From contig JACKNE010000008.1 of NCBI GenBank assembly GCA_024235035.1, positions 248,001 through 312,000 of the forward strand: DNA of 64,000 nucleotides. Direction: 5' to 3'. The DNA comes from Gammaproteobacteria bacterium. GTDB lineage: Bacteria; Pseudomonadota; Gammaproteobacteria; Competibacterales; Competibacteraceae. The translations under genes were made by a program, and so were the position numbers. The stretch's first letter is position 1. The number at the start of each line of letters is the position of its first letter. The notes beneath the pieces are model-generated. The model worked only from the letters and a program-made list of their open reading frames with translations, did no database searches and was not told where the DNA came from. Shown here piece by piece: positions 51,888-60,611 of the stretch.

Positions 51888-54836
51888 CAAACCGTACCTG
51901 AAATCATCGAGCAGATTTTTAACGAGCAGGGTTTTAGCGATTTTAAGAAATCGCTCAGTGGCCATTATCGGGCATGGGAATATTGCGTACAGTACCGCGA
52001 GACCGACTTTAATTTTGTCAGCCGGCTGATGGAGCAGGAAGGCATCTACTATTACTTCAAGCATGAAAACGGCAAACACACCTTGGTGTTGGCCGATGAC
52101 TACAGCGCTCATGGGCCATTCCCAAGCTATAGCGAGGTACCCTACTATCCACCCGATGCCATGCAGTTGAAGGAGCGTGACCACCTCCACGAATGGATCA
52201 TAGAAAAACAAGTACAGTCAGGCAGCTATGAGCTGAATGACTTCGACTTCGAAGCGCCGAACAAGAATTTGCACAAGGTATCGAAAGCGCAAAACCCATT
52301 CATGGCTCAATTCGAAGTCTACGACTATCCGGGTGAATACACGCAAGTGATCGATGGTGAAAACTACGCCAAGATCCGCTTGCAGGAACTCCAAGCGCAG
52401 CATGAAATCCTGCACGGTGAGGGTATCGCGTGTGGGCTGGGAACCGGTTACCTGTTTAACTTGATCAATTTTGGGCGTGAGGATCAGAACCGCGAATATT
52501 TGATCATCGCGGCCCACTATGAATTGCAATCGGATGCTTACGAGTCTGTACCGGGCCTCGGTAGTCCAGATAAGCCGTTTCGGGTGCGGATCACTGCCAT
52601 CGACGCGCGGCAACCCTACCGGACGCTACGCATCACGCCCAAGCCGATGGTGCAAGGTCCGCAGACCGCAATCATCGTCGGTCCCGAGAATGAGGAGATT
52701 TATACCGACCAATATGGCCGAGTGAAATGCCACTTTCACTGGGATCGTTACGATAAAGCCGATGAGAACAGCTCGTGCTGGATTCGCGTCGCTCAATTCT
52801 GGGCGGGTAAACGCTGGGGCGCCCAGTTTCTGCCGCGCATCGGTCAGGAGGTCATCGTCGATTTTCTGGAGGGCGACCCAGACCAGCCGATCATCACGGG
52901 CCGAGTCTACAACAGCGAATCCATGCCGCCCTACACGCTGCCCGACAAGGCAACCCTATCGACCATCAAGAGCAATTCCAGCAAGGGCAGCGGCGGGTTC
53001 AATGAATTCCGCTTCGAGGATAAGAAAAACGAGGAACAGATTTTTATCCATGCTCAGCGGCGCATGGACATGCGCATTCGCGGTTCGTTGTACGAGACCA
53101 ATTATGGCAACCGCGAAATGCGCATCGGCTGGGAGAAGGATGGCCAGCGAGGCGGCGATTGCAATACGTTCGTGCAGTACGATGTGAATTACCATATCAA
53201 AGAAGGCGAATACCAGAAGATCGACAAGCAACTTCATCAGACAGTTGTTGAGAACGTACTGGAAAGCCATACTAAAAACCACACGACATTCGTAACCGAA
53301 AAATCGGAGCTGAACGCCCAAAAAATCATCCTTGAAGGGGCCGATCAGGTCAGCGTCAAGTCCGGCAAGGTCACCATCGAAGGCACCCAGAGCGTGCATA
53401 TCAAAGCCGGCCAGTTGAATCTGGAAGGACAGATGGGCATCAGTTTGAAGGTCGGTGGCAATTTCGTTGTGCTGGATCCGTCCGGGGTTTCGATCAACGG
53501 TATCATGGTCAAAATCAATTCAGGCGGCTCGGCGCAAGCTGCTGAGGCGGCGCTATCGGTTGCACAAGCTGAAATTGAAGAACCGATCGATGCAGCGCCC
53601 GCCGATGATGCTGAGCCGGGACAGAGCCGCCGGATCGGCGGCCAGCCGCGCACCCGCAAGAAAGTAAACCTGATCCCTCAGGAAGTGCCGCCTTACAAGC
53701 CACCACCAGAACCACCAGAACCACCAGAACCACCACCGCCACCGCCACCCGGTCCGACCGAAGACGATACCAAGTGCGCCTTCGTCAGCGCCAAAGGTAA
53801 GTGCGCGCATGGCCGAGAGATTCCCGACGGCAAGATCCTGGAGGTCGTGCCCGCCGAGACTTACGGTAGCGACGAAATTCAACTGGAAGCCGAGGTGAAG
53901 AACGAAGGCAGTTGCCGGCATATCGCAGGCTGCCCCTTCGCTGGCGGGCCGGTGAAGTGGAACATCACCGACAACGGCACGAAGAACGAGAAAAACACTT
54001 CTTTCCCCGCCGAGGGACCGGTGACTAGTAAATTCTGGTTGCCCAGCATCAGCCCCAAGAAGTACGACATCCGCTGTTCCGCCTGCGGGAGCGGCAAACG
54101 GCTGACCGTCCACGCTTATCCGCCTAACCAGTTTGCCGCCAAGGTGGATCTCAAGACCGCGCTCAAGATGGTGCGCACCATCACTAAAGCTGTCGAGTGG
54201 GCTTTAGAATTCGCGCCAGGCGTGGAAAAATTTACTTGGAAATACCTGGAAGGCAAGGTATCGGGCGAAGCGCAATGGAAAGAATGGACCGATCATCGCG
54301 CCTATTACGCCTATAAGATCGCCATCGGCTTCGATCCATTGTTTGGCGCGGAAGCCAAGGCTAGTCTGGGAACCAGCACGATCACCAAGTACGCGAAAAA
54401 AATCCCTGGTTTGGGTAAGTACTTGCAAAAAGTCATCGACTGGCTAGTCAAGGCCGGGCTCTATCTGAAGCTCAGTGGCGGGATCAACGTCGACGCCAAT
54501 TACGAGCGGAAAAGCCCGGATGAGAAAAAATTCGTGGACAACACCGGCAGCGGCGTGTCCGGAAAAATCCAGGTGACTCTGGGTGGCGAGGGCAATGTCC
54601 TTGGCAGCGAGGTTATCAAGGTTGACATCAACGCCTCGGCGGCCATCGTCGGCAAAGGTGATTTCAGCCTGGATGACAAGGGTGCGCTGGTCGATCTATC
54701 GGTGGAGTTCGACGGCTTGAAGGGTCAGGCGACGGTCAAGCTCCTCTGGGGATTGATCGACATAGAAGACACCATCACCTTCGTCGACAAACAGACCCTG
54801 TGGGGTCCGAAGAAGTTTTACTTCTGGGAGAGCTAG
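51534..54836 (+). CDS. Evolved VgrG: T6SS tip protein with a long C-terminal extension
   Basis: 1100 residues from ATG 51534, set by the identical start of the second vgrG; the frame is open 35 codons upstream. Residues ~1-600 are the gp27/gp5-like VgrG body (YDLELLSE, QYRETDFNFVSRLMEQEGIYYYFKHE, GPENEEIYTDQYGRVKCHFHWDR, ARF-type GQEVIVDFLEGDPDQPIITGRVYN). A beta-helical repeat region follows to ~690. A proline-rich linker (PPPEPPEPPEPP, ~725-740) leads to a unique domain of ~360 residues. It holds cysteine pairs (CAFVSAKGKCAHGR, CRHIAGC, CSAC), amphipathic helices and a strand-rich end. I recognise no toxin family; an effector role is inferred from position. Confidence 0.88.
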   Translation: MAVTQKHRIFAVNTSLGEDVLVFYRMIATEQLGRLFEYDLELLSERTDIELSDILGKNVTVRMELPEARGGGTRYFNGFVTRFSYLGMSGLRYAAYRATLSPWLWFLTRTSDCRIFQKQTVPEIIEQIFNEQGFSDFKKSLSGHYRAWEYCVQYRETDFNFVSRLMEQEGIYYYFKHENGKHTLVLADDYSAHGPFPSYSEVPYYPPDAMQLKERDHLHEWIIEKQVQSGSYELNDFDFEAPNKNLHKVSKAQNPFMAQFEVYDYPGEYTQVIDGENYAKIRLQELQAQHEILHGEGIACGLGTGYLFNLINFGREDQNREYLIIAAHYELQSDAYESVPGLGSPDKPFRVRITAIDARQPYRTLRITPKPMVQGPQTAIIVGPENEEIYTDQYGRVKCHFHWDRYDKADENSSCWIRVAQFWAGKRWGAQFLPRIGQEVIVDFLEGDPDQPIITGRVYNSESMPPYTLPDKATLSTIKSNSSKGSGGFNEFRFEDKKNEEQIFIHAQRRMDMRIRGSLYETNYGNREMRIGWEKDGQRGGDCNTFVQYDVNYHIKEGEYQKIDKQLHQTVVENVLESHTKNHTTFVTEKSELNAQKIILEGADQVSVKSGKVTIEGTQSVHIKAGQLNLEGQMGISLKVGGNFVVLDPSGVSINGIMVKINSGGSAQAAEAALSVAQAEIEEPIDAAPADDAEPGQSRRIGGQPRTRKKVNLIPQEVPPYKPPPEPPEPPEPPPPPPPGPTEDDTKCAFVSAKGKCAHGREIPDGKILEVVPAETYGSDEIQLEAEVKNEGSCRHIAGCPFAGGPVKWNITDNGTKNEKNTSFPAEGPVTSKFWLPSISPKKYDIRCSACGSGKRLTVHAYPPNQFAAKVDLKTALKMVRTITKAVEWALEFAPGVEKFTWKYLEGKVSGEAQWKEWTDHRAYYAYKIAIGFDPLFGAEAKASLGTSTITKYAKKIPGLGKYLQKVIDWLVKAGLYLKLSGGINVDANYERKSPDEKKFVDNTGSGVSGKIQVTLGGEGNVLGSEVIKVDINASAAIVGKGDFSLDDKGALVDLSVEFDGLKGQATVKLLWGLIDIEDTITFVDKQTLWGPKKFYFWES

Positions 54837-54847
54837 AGGACGCCGAC

Positions 54848-55672
54848 ATGCCCAAATTCTTCATGCTCAAGATTCAGAAAAGCACGGTGCTTCTGGAGTT
54901 GACGATCAACGATGCGCCGCTGGTGCTGCCCTCACGGCAGAGCGATATCGACACTGGGGAGACGATCAACGTCTGGATTCAACCCGGTGATAACGTGTTG
55001 GGTGTCTATCTGACCTGGCCGGAAGGAACACCCTACCAACCAGGCCTGGCGCGGTGCGGAGTACGTCTGGAAGCGCTGGAAGAAGGCCAGAGCATGGGTG
55101 ACTCCATACCGCTGGTCGATTTCGTCTGGCCCCTTCCGGCGGCGGCCAACGCCTCGTCGGCCTCGGCCGACGCACCCGCGGAACCGCCAGCGCCGACTGA
55201 GTACTACCCCTACGAAGCGCGCATCCGTTTTCCAGTTGCACCGAGCGAGGCTCCACCGTCCCGGCTTTGGCAGGAAGCCCTGCCCATTCCCTGGGACGCC
55301 AAGCAGAAGCCAGCCATCATCCAGCGGCTCGCGCTCCTGCACAAGGCGCTGGACCAGAAGGATCTGAAGGCGGTAATGAAATTCCTGGATTTTAAGGCGG
55401 TGGATGCCGGCGGTGCGCATTACCTGGCGCCGGACACAGCCCGCATGTCACAGCAGGAATTCTTTGAATATCTGTTTAGCATTGATGATTGGGGAATGGA
55501 GCCGCTTGAGCCAGAAAATCTGGATTTTCATCTCCTAGCCGATGATCGCGTGCTGCTGGTCAGTGGCAGCGGCATGGCGCCAGCCCTGTCTTCTAGTAAT
55601 CCTGCCGGACCGAAATTTCGGTTGCCGATTTATTTTGCCTTGATTCAGAACGTGTGGCTGATTGTGCGTTGA
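54848..55672 (+). CDS. Hypothetical protein encoded behind the evolved VgrG (accessory or immunity candidate)
   Basis: 274 residues from ATG 54848, with AGAGGA just after the vgrG stop, so it is co-transcribed with that gene. No signal peptide. The N-terminal ~95 residues are strand-rich (KIQKSTVLLELTINDAPLVLPS...). An Ala/Pro linker (about 105-125) leads to a C-terminal part with AIIQRLALLHKALDQKDLKAVMKFLDFKA, which may be an NTF2-like fold. No family is recognised. Its position fits a cognate immunity protein or effector chaperone. Confidence 0.7.
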   Translation: MPKFFMLKIQKSTVLLELTINDAPLVLPSRQSDIDTGETINVWIQPGDNVLGVYLTWPEGTPYQPGLARCGVRLEALEEGQSMGDSIPLVDFVWPLPAAANASSASADAPAEPPAPTEYYPYEARIRFPVAPSEAPPSRLWQEALPIPWDAKQKPAIIQRLALLHKALDQKDLKAVMKFLDFKAVDAGGAHYLAPDTARMSQQEFFEYLFSIDDWGMEPLEPENLDFHLLADDRVLLVSGSGMAPALSSSNPAGPKFRLPIYFALIQNVWLIVR

Positions 55673-55982
55673 TCGATAGCCCCCGGTATGTACGTTTTTT
55701 ATTTTCAATAGCGCTTTGAAAAAAGACGACTGCCAGGGCCGATTTCTCTCGACGCTCCAAAGCACCTCCCCGATCGGGTGCTGCACTCTTCAGGTCGTGG
55801 CCGGTTTCTGCAATGGGCAACCTGAATTTTCGATCTCTATCATTCGGGTCATATACGAGTCATTTTTTACATCCGGCGCCAAGACGACCCACTATTCGGT
55901 CGCAAGCGCCTCCTGACGTCGAGTGACCGGTGTCCGCTGAACCTAAACTCTCGACAAGTACTACTCCCTGGAGTCTGGACCC
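55673..55982. other. Gap before the second vgrG, containing a diverged copy of the first vgrG leader
   Basis: The first ~240 bp hold no gene. A short inverted repeat AGCACC...GGTGCT lies near 55760-55781. From about 55919 the sequence resembles the region upstream of 51534 (CGAGTG-CCGGTGTC...CCTGGAGTCTGGACCC), including the ribosome site. Confidence 0.6.
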
Positions 55983-56333
55983 ATGGCAGTCACACAAAAA
56001 CATCGGATCTTCGCGGTCAACACCTCGTTGGGCGAGGATGTTCTGGTTTTCTACCGCATGATCGCGACCGAGCAACTCGGGCGACTGTTCGAGTACGATT
56101 TGGAGTTGCTCAGCGAACGCACCGATATAGAACTATCGGACATACTTGGAAAAAATGTAACAGTACGCATGGAGTTGCCGGAAGCGCGCGGGGGTGGAAC
56201 CCGCTACTTCAACGGCTTCGTCACTCGCTTTAGTTATCTGGGCATGAGCGGCCTGCGCTATGCCGCTTATCGGGCCACGCTCAGCCCTTGGCTCTGGTTC
56301 CTGACCCGCACCTCGGATTGCCGAATTTTCCAG
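55968..56333 (+). repeat. Second copy of the vgrG 5' direct repeat
   Basis: Near-identical partner of 51519-51885, about 4.4 kb apart in direct orientation. It spans the ribosome site and the first ~117 codons of both vgrG genes. Confidence 0.85.
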
Positions 56334-58274
56334 GAAAAAACCATCCCCGATATCATCGAGCTGGTATTCCGTGATCAGGGTTTCACGGATTTCAAAAAAT
56401 CCCTGAGCGGCGAATATCCGACCTGGGAATACTGTGTGCAATATCGGGAAAGCGATTTCAACTTCGTCAGCCGACTGATGGAGCTGGCCGGTATCTACTA
56501 CTATTTCAAGCACGAAAACGGCAAACATACCCTGGTGCTGGCCGATGACTACAGCGCCCACGAGACATTCCCGAACTACGACGAGGTGCCCTACTACCCG
56601 CCCGACGCCACGCATTTGAGGGAGCGTGATCATCTCTACGAATGGATCATGGAAAAGCAGGTGCAGCCCGGAGGCTATTCGCTCAACGACTTCGATTTTA
56701 CTGCGCCGACCAAGAACTTGCGTAAAGTGCTCTCTACGCCGAAAAGCCATGCTATGGCCAAATTCGAGGTCTACGACTATCCGGGTGAGTATTTTGAAGC
56801 CAGTGATGGCGATAACTATACCAAGATACGCTTGCAGGAGTTGTTGGCTCAACATGAAATTCTGCAAGGGCAAGGTGTGGCGCGCGGGTTAGCCGCCGGT
56901 TATTTGTTCAGCTTGGCGAATTTCGGGCGCGAAGATCAAAATCGCCAATACCTGATCGTCGCTGCGCATTATGAATTGCAATCCGATGCTTACGAGTCCG
57001 TACCGGGCCTCGGTAATCCCGATAAACCTTTTCAGGTGCGGATCACCACGATCGACGCGCAACAGCCATACCGAGCGCCGCGCATTACACCCAAGCCAGT
57101 AGTGCAGGGGCCGCAGACCGCCATCGTGGTGGGTCCCAGCGGTGAAGAGATCTATACCGATCAATACGGTCGCGTTAAATGCCATTTTCACTGGGACCGG
57201 CACGACAATGCGGATCAGGATAGCTCCTGCTGGATCCGGGTCGCCCAAAGTTGGGCGGGCAAGAAGTGGGGGGCGCTGTATTTGCCGCGCATTGGTCAGG
57301 AAGTCATCGTCGATTTCCTGGAAGGCGATCCCAATCGCCCGATTGTCACTGGTCGCGTCTACAACGGCGCCAATCTGCCACCCTATAGTCTACCCGACAA
57401 GAAAACCGTATCGACCCTCAAAAGCTTGTCCAGTACAGGCGGTGGCGGTTTCAACGAACTCCGTTTCGAAGACAAGAAGGGTGAAGAGCAGATTTTTCTG
57501 CATGCCGAGCGTGATGAGGATTTGCGGATCAAAAATGACGCCCGCGAGTGGATCGGCAGCGAACGCCACCTGATCGTCAAAAAGAAGCAGTTCGAGCAGG
57601 TCGAGGGCGAAAAACATCTGACCGTCAAATCCGGCGATGGCGGTAGCGGTGATCAATTCGAAAAAGTCGCTGGCGAAAAGCATCAGGAAATCGGCGGCGA
57701 TTGCAATCAAAAAGTGGGTGGCAATCTGTCGCTCAAGGTGGAGATGGATCAGCAGGAAAAGGTGGGGATGAATCATGCCTTGGATGCCGGCATGGAGATC
57801 CATCTTAAGGCGGGCATGAAGGTGGTGATCGAGGCCGGGATGCAACTGACGATCAAGGCCGGCGCCAGCTTCATCGATCTCGGCCCATCCGGTATCACCA
57901 TCAGCGGCACCCCCATGGTGAGCATCAGTGGTGGTCCTATGGTGATGATCAACAGTGGTGGCGGTGGTTCGGCGGGTTCCGGTTCCGGCAGTTCGCCCAC
58001 CGCGCCCACCGCGCCCACCGCGCCGAATGAAGCCGCCACCGATCAGGCGGGCGCAATCACCCAAGCGCAGGCGACTCCGATTCAGGAGCAGGCTCAATCC
58101 TTAGATTCGGTGACCGTAGGCGCTTATCAGCAATCGCAGCCGGGAGGTTCGTCTCCGCAGGCGCAGGCATTGACCAATGCTGCCGAGTCGGGTACGCCAT
58201 TCTGCGAAGTCTGTGAAGAAGCTCGCAAACAGCAACAGCAAAACTCCGCTCAGTCGCCGGGAGCCGCATCATGA
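55983..58274 (+). CDS. VgrG tip protein of the type VI secretion system
   Basis: 763 residues. It has the same gp27/gp5 architecture as the first VgrG (QYRESDFNFVSRLMELAGIYYYFKHE, GPSGEEIYTDQYGRVKCHFHWDR, GQEVIVDFLEGDPNRPIVTGRVYNG). The C-terminal spike has repeats such as GEKHLTVKSG, GEKHQEIGGDCNQKVGG and GMEIHLKAGMKVVIEAGMQLTIKAG, then a low-complexity Gly/Ser and Ala/Pro/Thr tail. The tail ends in CEVCEEARKQQQQ. No enzymatic extension is present, so it should carry a separate effector loaded by the downstream adaptor. ATGA overlap with the adaptor. Confidence 0.93.
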   Translation: MAVTQKHRIFAVNTSLGEDVLVFYRMIATEQLGRLFEYDLELLSERTDIELSDILGKNVTVRMELPEARGGGTRYFNGFVTRFSYLGMSGLRYAAYRATLSPWLWFLTRTSDCRIFQEKTIPDIIELVFRDQGFTDFKKSLSGEYPTWEYCVQYRESDFNFVSRLMELAGIYYYFKHENGKHTLVLADDYSAHETFPNYDEVPYYPPDATHLRERDHLYEWIMEKQVQPGGYSLNDFDFTAPTKNLRKVLSTPKSHAMAKFEVYDYPGEYFEASDGDNYTKIRLQELLAQHEILQGQGVARGLAAGYLFSLANFGREDQNRQYLIVAAHYELQSDAYESVPGLGNPDKPFQVRITTIDAQQPYRAPRITPKPVVQGPQTAIVVGPSGEEIYTDQYGRVKCHFHWDRHDNADQDSSCWIRVAQSWAGKKWGALYLPRIGQEVIVDFLEGDPNRPIVTGRVYNGANLPPYSLPDKKTVSTLKSLSSTGGGGFNELRFEDKKGEEQIFLHAERDEDLRIKNDAREWIGSERHLIVKKKQFEQVEGEKHLTVKSGDGGSGDQFEKVAGEKHQEIGGDCNQKVGGNLSLKVEMDQQEKVGMNHALDAGMEIHLKAGMKVVIEAGMQLTIKAGASFIDLGPSGITISGTPMVSISGGPMVMINSGGGGSAGSGSGSSPTAPTAPTAPNEAATDQAGAITQAQATPIQEQAQSLDSVTVGAYQQSQPGGSSPQAQALTNAAESGTPFCEVCEEARKQQQQNSAQSPGAAS

Positions 58275-58819
58275 GCAACCTCATTCCCACTCAAGCCGTA
58301 CGCCAGCATTTGTTCGCTGTTCCCGAAACCACAGTCTATGTCATTCTCGACGGGGCTTCAGTGCCTGACCTCCCACAAACCTTGCAGCAGATGGGTGTAG
58401 ATATGGAATGTTTGTTCCGGGGTGAGCTGGAGCCAGACATGGCGCAGGTCGCCCCGTATCTGGCGGTTGTGCCGCTGGAACATCCGTTTACCGACTGGTT
58501 ATTGCAGGAGGGCTGGGGCCGGCACTGGGGTATTTTCGTCATCAGCAAGGCCAATTTGCGAACGTTACGGATGCACCTGCGTACCTTTCTCAAGGTCTAC
58601 GATCCGGATTTGAAGCCGCTCTACTTCCGTTATTACGATCCCCGCGTATTACGCACCTATCTGCCGACCTGCACTGAACAGGAATTGCAAATCGTGTTTG
58701 GGCCGGTACTACGCTATCTGGCGGAAGGCGAAGATCCAGCGATGTTGCTGAAGTTCTGGATTGAACAAGCTCAGCTGAAAAGCGAGCAGGTTCAACTGGG
58801 CCGCTTGGATGAGAAATAA
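58271..58819 (+). CDS. DUF4123 protein, T6SS effector adaptor (Tap/TEC type)
   Basis: 182 residues. It shows the DUF4123 pattern: YVILDGASVPDLPQTL, ELEPDMAQVAPYLAVVPLEHPFTDWLLQEGWGRHWGIFV, LRTLRMHLRTFLKVYDPDLKPLYFRYYDPRVLRTYLPTC. These proteins bind an effector and load it on the cognate VgrG tip. Coupling to vgrG (ATGA) and the following effector gene match this role. Confidence 0.92.
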   Translation: MSNLIPTQAVRQHLFAVPETTVYVILDGASVPDLPQTLQQMGVDMECLFRGELEPDMAQVAPYLAVVPLEHPFTDWLLQEGWGRHWGIFVISKANLRTLRMHLRTFLKVYDPDLKPLYFRYYDPRVLRTYLPTCTEQELQIVFGPVLRYLAEGEDPAMLLKFWIEQAQLKSEQVQLGRLDEK

Positions 58820-58884
58820 CGGACGCTTATCGTGTCAATCATCACATGAGTCGGCTACCGCGATATTCGCAGGGGAACTGAAAC

Positions 58885-59253
58885 ATGTTAATCATTCGCC
58901 AGGAACAGCTGAATGTATTGAGCGTCTACATGCGCAATCAATTTACACAGCGCATGATCAAGCATCTTCGAACCAAATTTCCTGATCGCACCAAGGATTT
59001 GCCGGATGAAAGGATTTATGTGGTCGTGCAAAACAGCATCAAGAAAGCCGAGAGCTATGGTATTGAGTACGAGGATGATATCCGGTGCTTCATCGAGTAT
59101 TTGGTCATTTATGGAGTTCGCTTGGACACTCGGGAAGAAACCCAATGGATCGGCAATATTTTGCGACGCGATGATCTGAGTGGCGCAGCCAAAATCAACC
59201 TCATCGATAGTCGCGAATTACAAGTGCTGAGGGGGCAGACATGGGCAGACTGA
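58885..59253 (+). CDS. Small protein of T6SS effector modules
   Basis: 122 residues. The pattern MLIIRQEQLNVLSVYMRNQFTQRMIKHLRTKFPD...VVVQNSIKKAESYGIEYEDDIRCFIEYLVIYG is like small proteins commonly found between DUF4123 adaptors and effectors; the function is unknown. It overlaps the effector start by 13 bp, so co-expression and perhaps a direct chaperone role are likely. Confidence 0.75.
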   Translation: MLIIRQEQLNVLSVYMRNQFTQRMIKHLRTKFPDRTKDLPDERIYVVVQNSIKKAESYGIEYEDDIRCFIEYLVIYGVRLDTREETQWIGNILRRDDLSGAAKINLIDSRELQVLRGQTWAD

Positions 59254-60611
59254 GCAGGCCTCTGGACAGCAATGCGCTCAAAGCAGCGGATGATGAGTTC
59301 TATGCTAACCATCCAGAGCTTATCAAGGACGGCAAACGGATTCCCTTGTCAAATACCGATCCCAGTCAAGCTGATTTGCGCAAGGAATGGGTAGAACTGT
59401 ACAAGAAACATGGTGGCAAGGAAGAAGACGGTAGCAAAAAGCCACCCGCTAAAAAACCTGATGATCCAACACAACCTTGTCCTGAACAATGCAAACCTAT
59501 TACAAGCTTGACGGTCATCGAATTGACCTATCATTCCGATCATGCTTTGCTGAAGGATGATCAGGCCGATTGGAAGAATGAAGGCGCTCTTTATCCAGAA
59601 CCTGAATGGACACCCGCCGAGCAGCATCCGATCAGTCATTCGATGCATGAAAAGGTCTCGCTGACGCTCAAGATCGAAGTAAAACCCGACAATGCTTGTC
59701 CGGAAAGCGGCACATTGGAGGGGACTGGTCCTGACAGTCTGAAATTTAAATTGGAAGGAGTTTCCTACCAACCGGGAATCAATAGTTTTTCGCTGACCTC
59801 CGATAAGGAACTGCCGGAGAAAGTGCAGGAGCTTAATTTCGCCATTTCCTGGAAGGCGAAAGCAGAATCCACTCAAGGTGGCGGCCAGACCAAGAACAAG
59901 ATGTTCGTCACACTAGATACACCGATTGATGAAGGCAAGAAGGAGGATGGAGTCACCTATAAGCGCATGGATAAGGCGGTCGAGCTGGTCGGCGCCGTGG
60001 GTTCGACCGATCCGCATACGATCGTCGCCGCGTTAATGAAGAAATTCCCTTATTACACTTTGGAAAAGGATCCTGCCGTCCCAGATAAATATGACCATCC
60101 GCAATTCTTCAAGAAAGAGACCGAGAAGACCGGTGCTTGGCCAATGGCCGATTACATCAGCAGCTATGGAGAATGCCAAGCGATCGTCCGATTTGTCAGG
60201 GGCGTCATCAAGCAGGTGGGTTGCCCGGGTGAAGCGAAGGCTGTGGTAGTCTGGACTGACCCAGACGTCGATAGCGGCAAGACGGTGCTCGAAAAAGATT
60301 TCCCTGCAACTACCTTGCATAATAAAAAGAAGAAAGTGGGCGCTAAAACTTGGTATGCGGCATTAGCGGATAGTGATCCTGGCGTAGTTGGCGCATTATT
60401 AAAACCAGACGCGGTTGGCATGAATAACTTCGAAGCTTGTCTGAAATTCACTCATAATGGGGTGACGAAATATTACGGTGGCGGAGCAGGGGTTTATGAC
60501 TCCAAAGATGAAGTTATTCATGCATTCCATTCGCTGGTCTGGTTCAGTGTCGAATACGATTCAGCAGGTAATGCGCTTTATCGGATTGAGGAGATTGTTG
60601 AGCGGTACTGA
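59241..60611 (+). CDS. Candidate T6SS effector with cysteine-enzyme-like C-terminus
   Basis: 456 residues. The N-terminus (ALKAADDEFYANHPEL...DLRKEWVELYKKHGG) is like the leaders of several T6SS cargo proteins. A Lys/Pro linker (about 65-85) leads to a strand-rich middle (about 90-240). The C-terminal part contains YGECQAIVRFVRGVIKQVG with Cys312, later His405, Asp420, His427 and His430. That resembles transglutaminase/papain-like folds, where a helix-capping cysteine follows Gly. No signal peptide. Enzyme class is an inference. Confidence 0.65.
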   Translation: MGRLSRPLDSNALKAADDEFYANHPELIKDGKRIPLSNTDPSQADLRKEWVELYKKHGGKEEDGSKKPPAKKPDDPTQPCPEQCKPITSLTVIELTYHSDHALLKDDQADWKNEGALYPEPEWTPAEQHPISHSMHEKVSLTLKIEVKPDNACPESGTLEGTGPDSLKFKLEGVSYQPGINSFSLTSDKELPEKVQELNFAISWKAKAESTQGGGQTKNKMFVTLDTPIDEGKKEDGVTYKRMDKAVELVGAVGSTDPHTIVAALMKKFPYYTLEKDPAVPDKYDHPQFFKKETEKTGAWPMADYISSYGECQAIVRFVRGVIKQVGCPGEAKAVVVWTDPDVDSGKTVLEKDFPATTLHNKKKKVGAKTWYAALADSDPGVVGALLKPDAVGMNNFEACLKFTHNGVTKYYGGGAGVYDSKDEVIHAFHSLVWFSVEYDSAGNALYRIEEIVERY

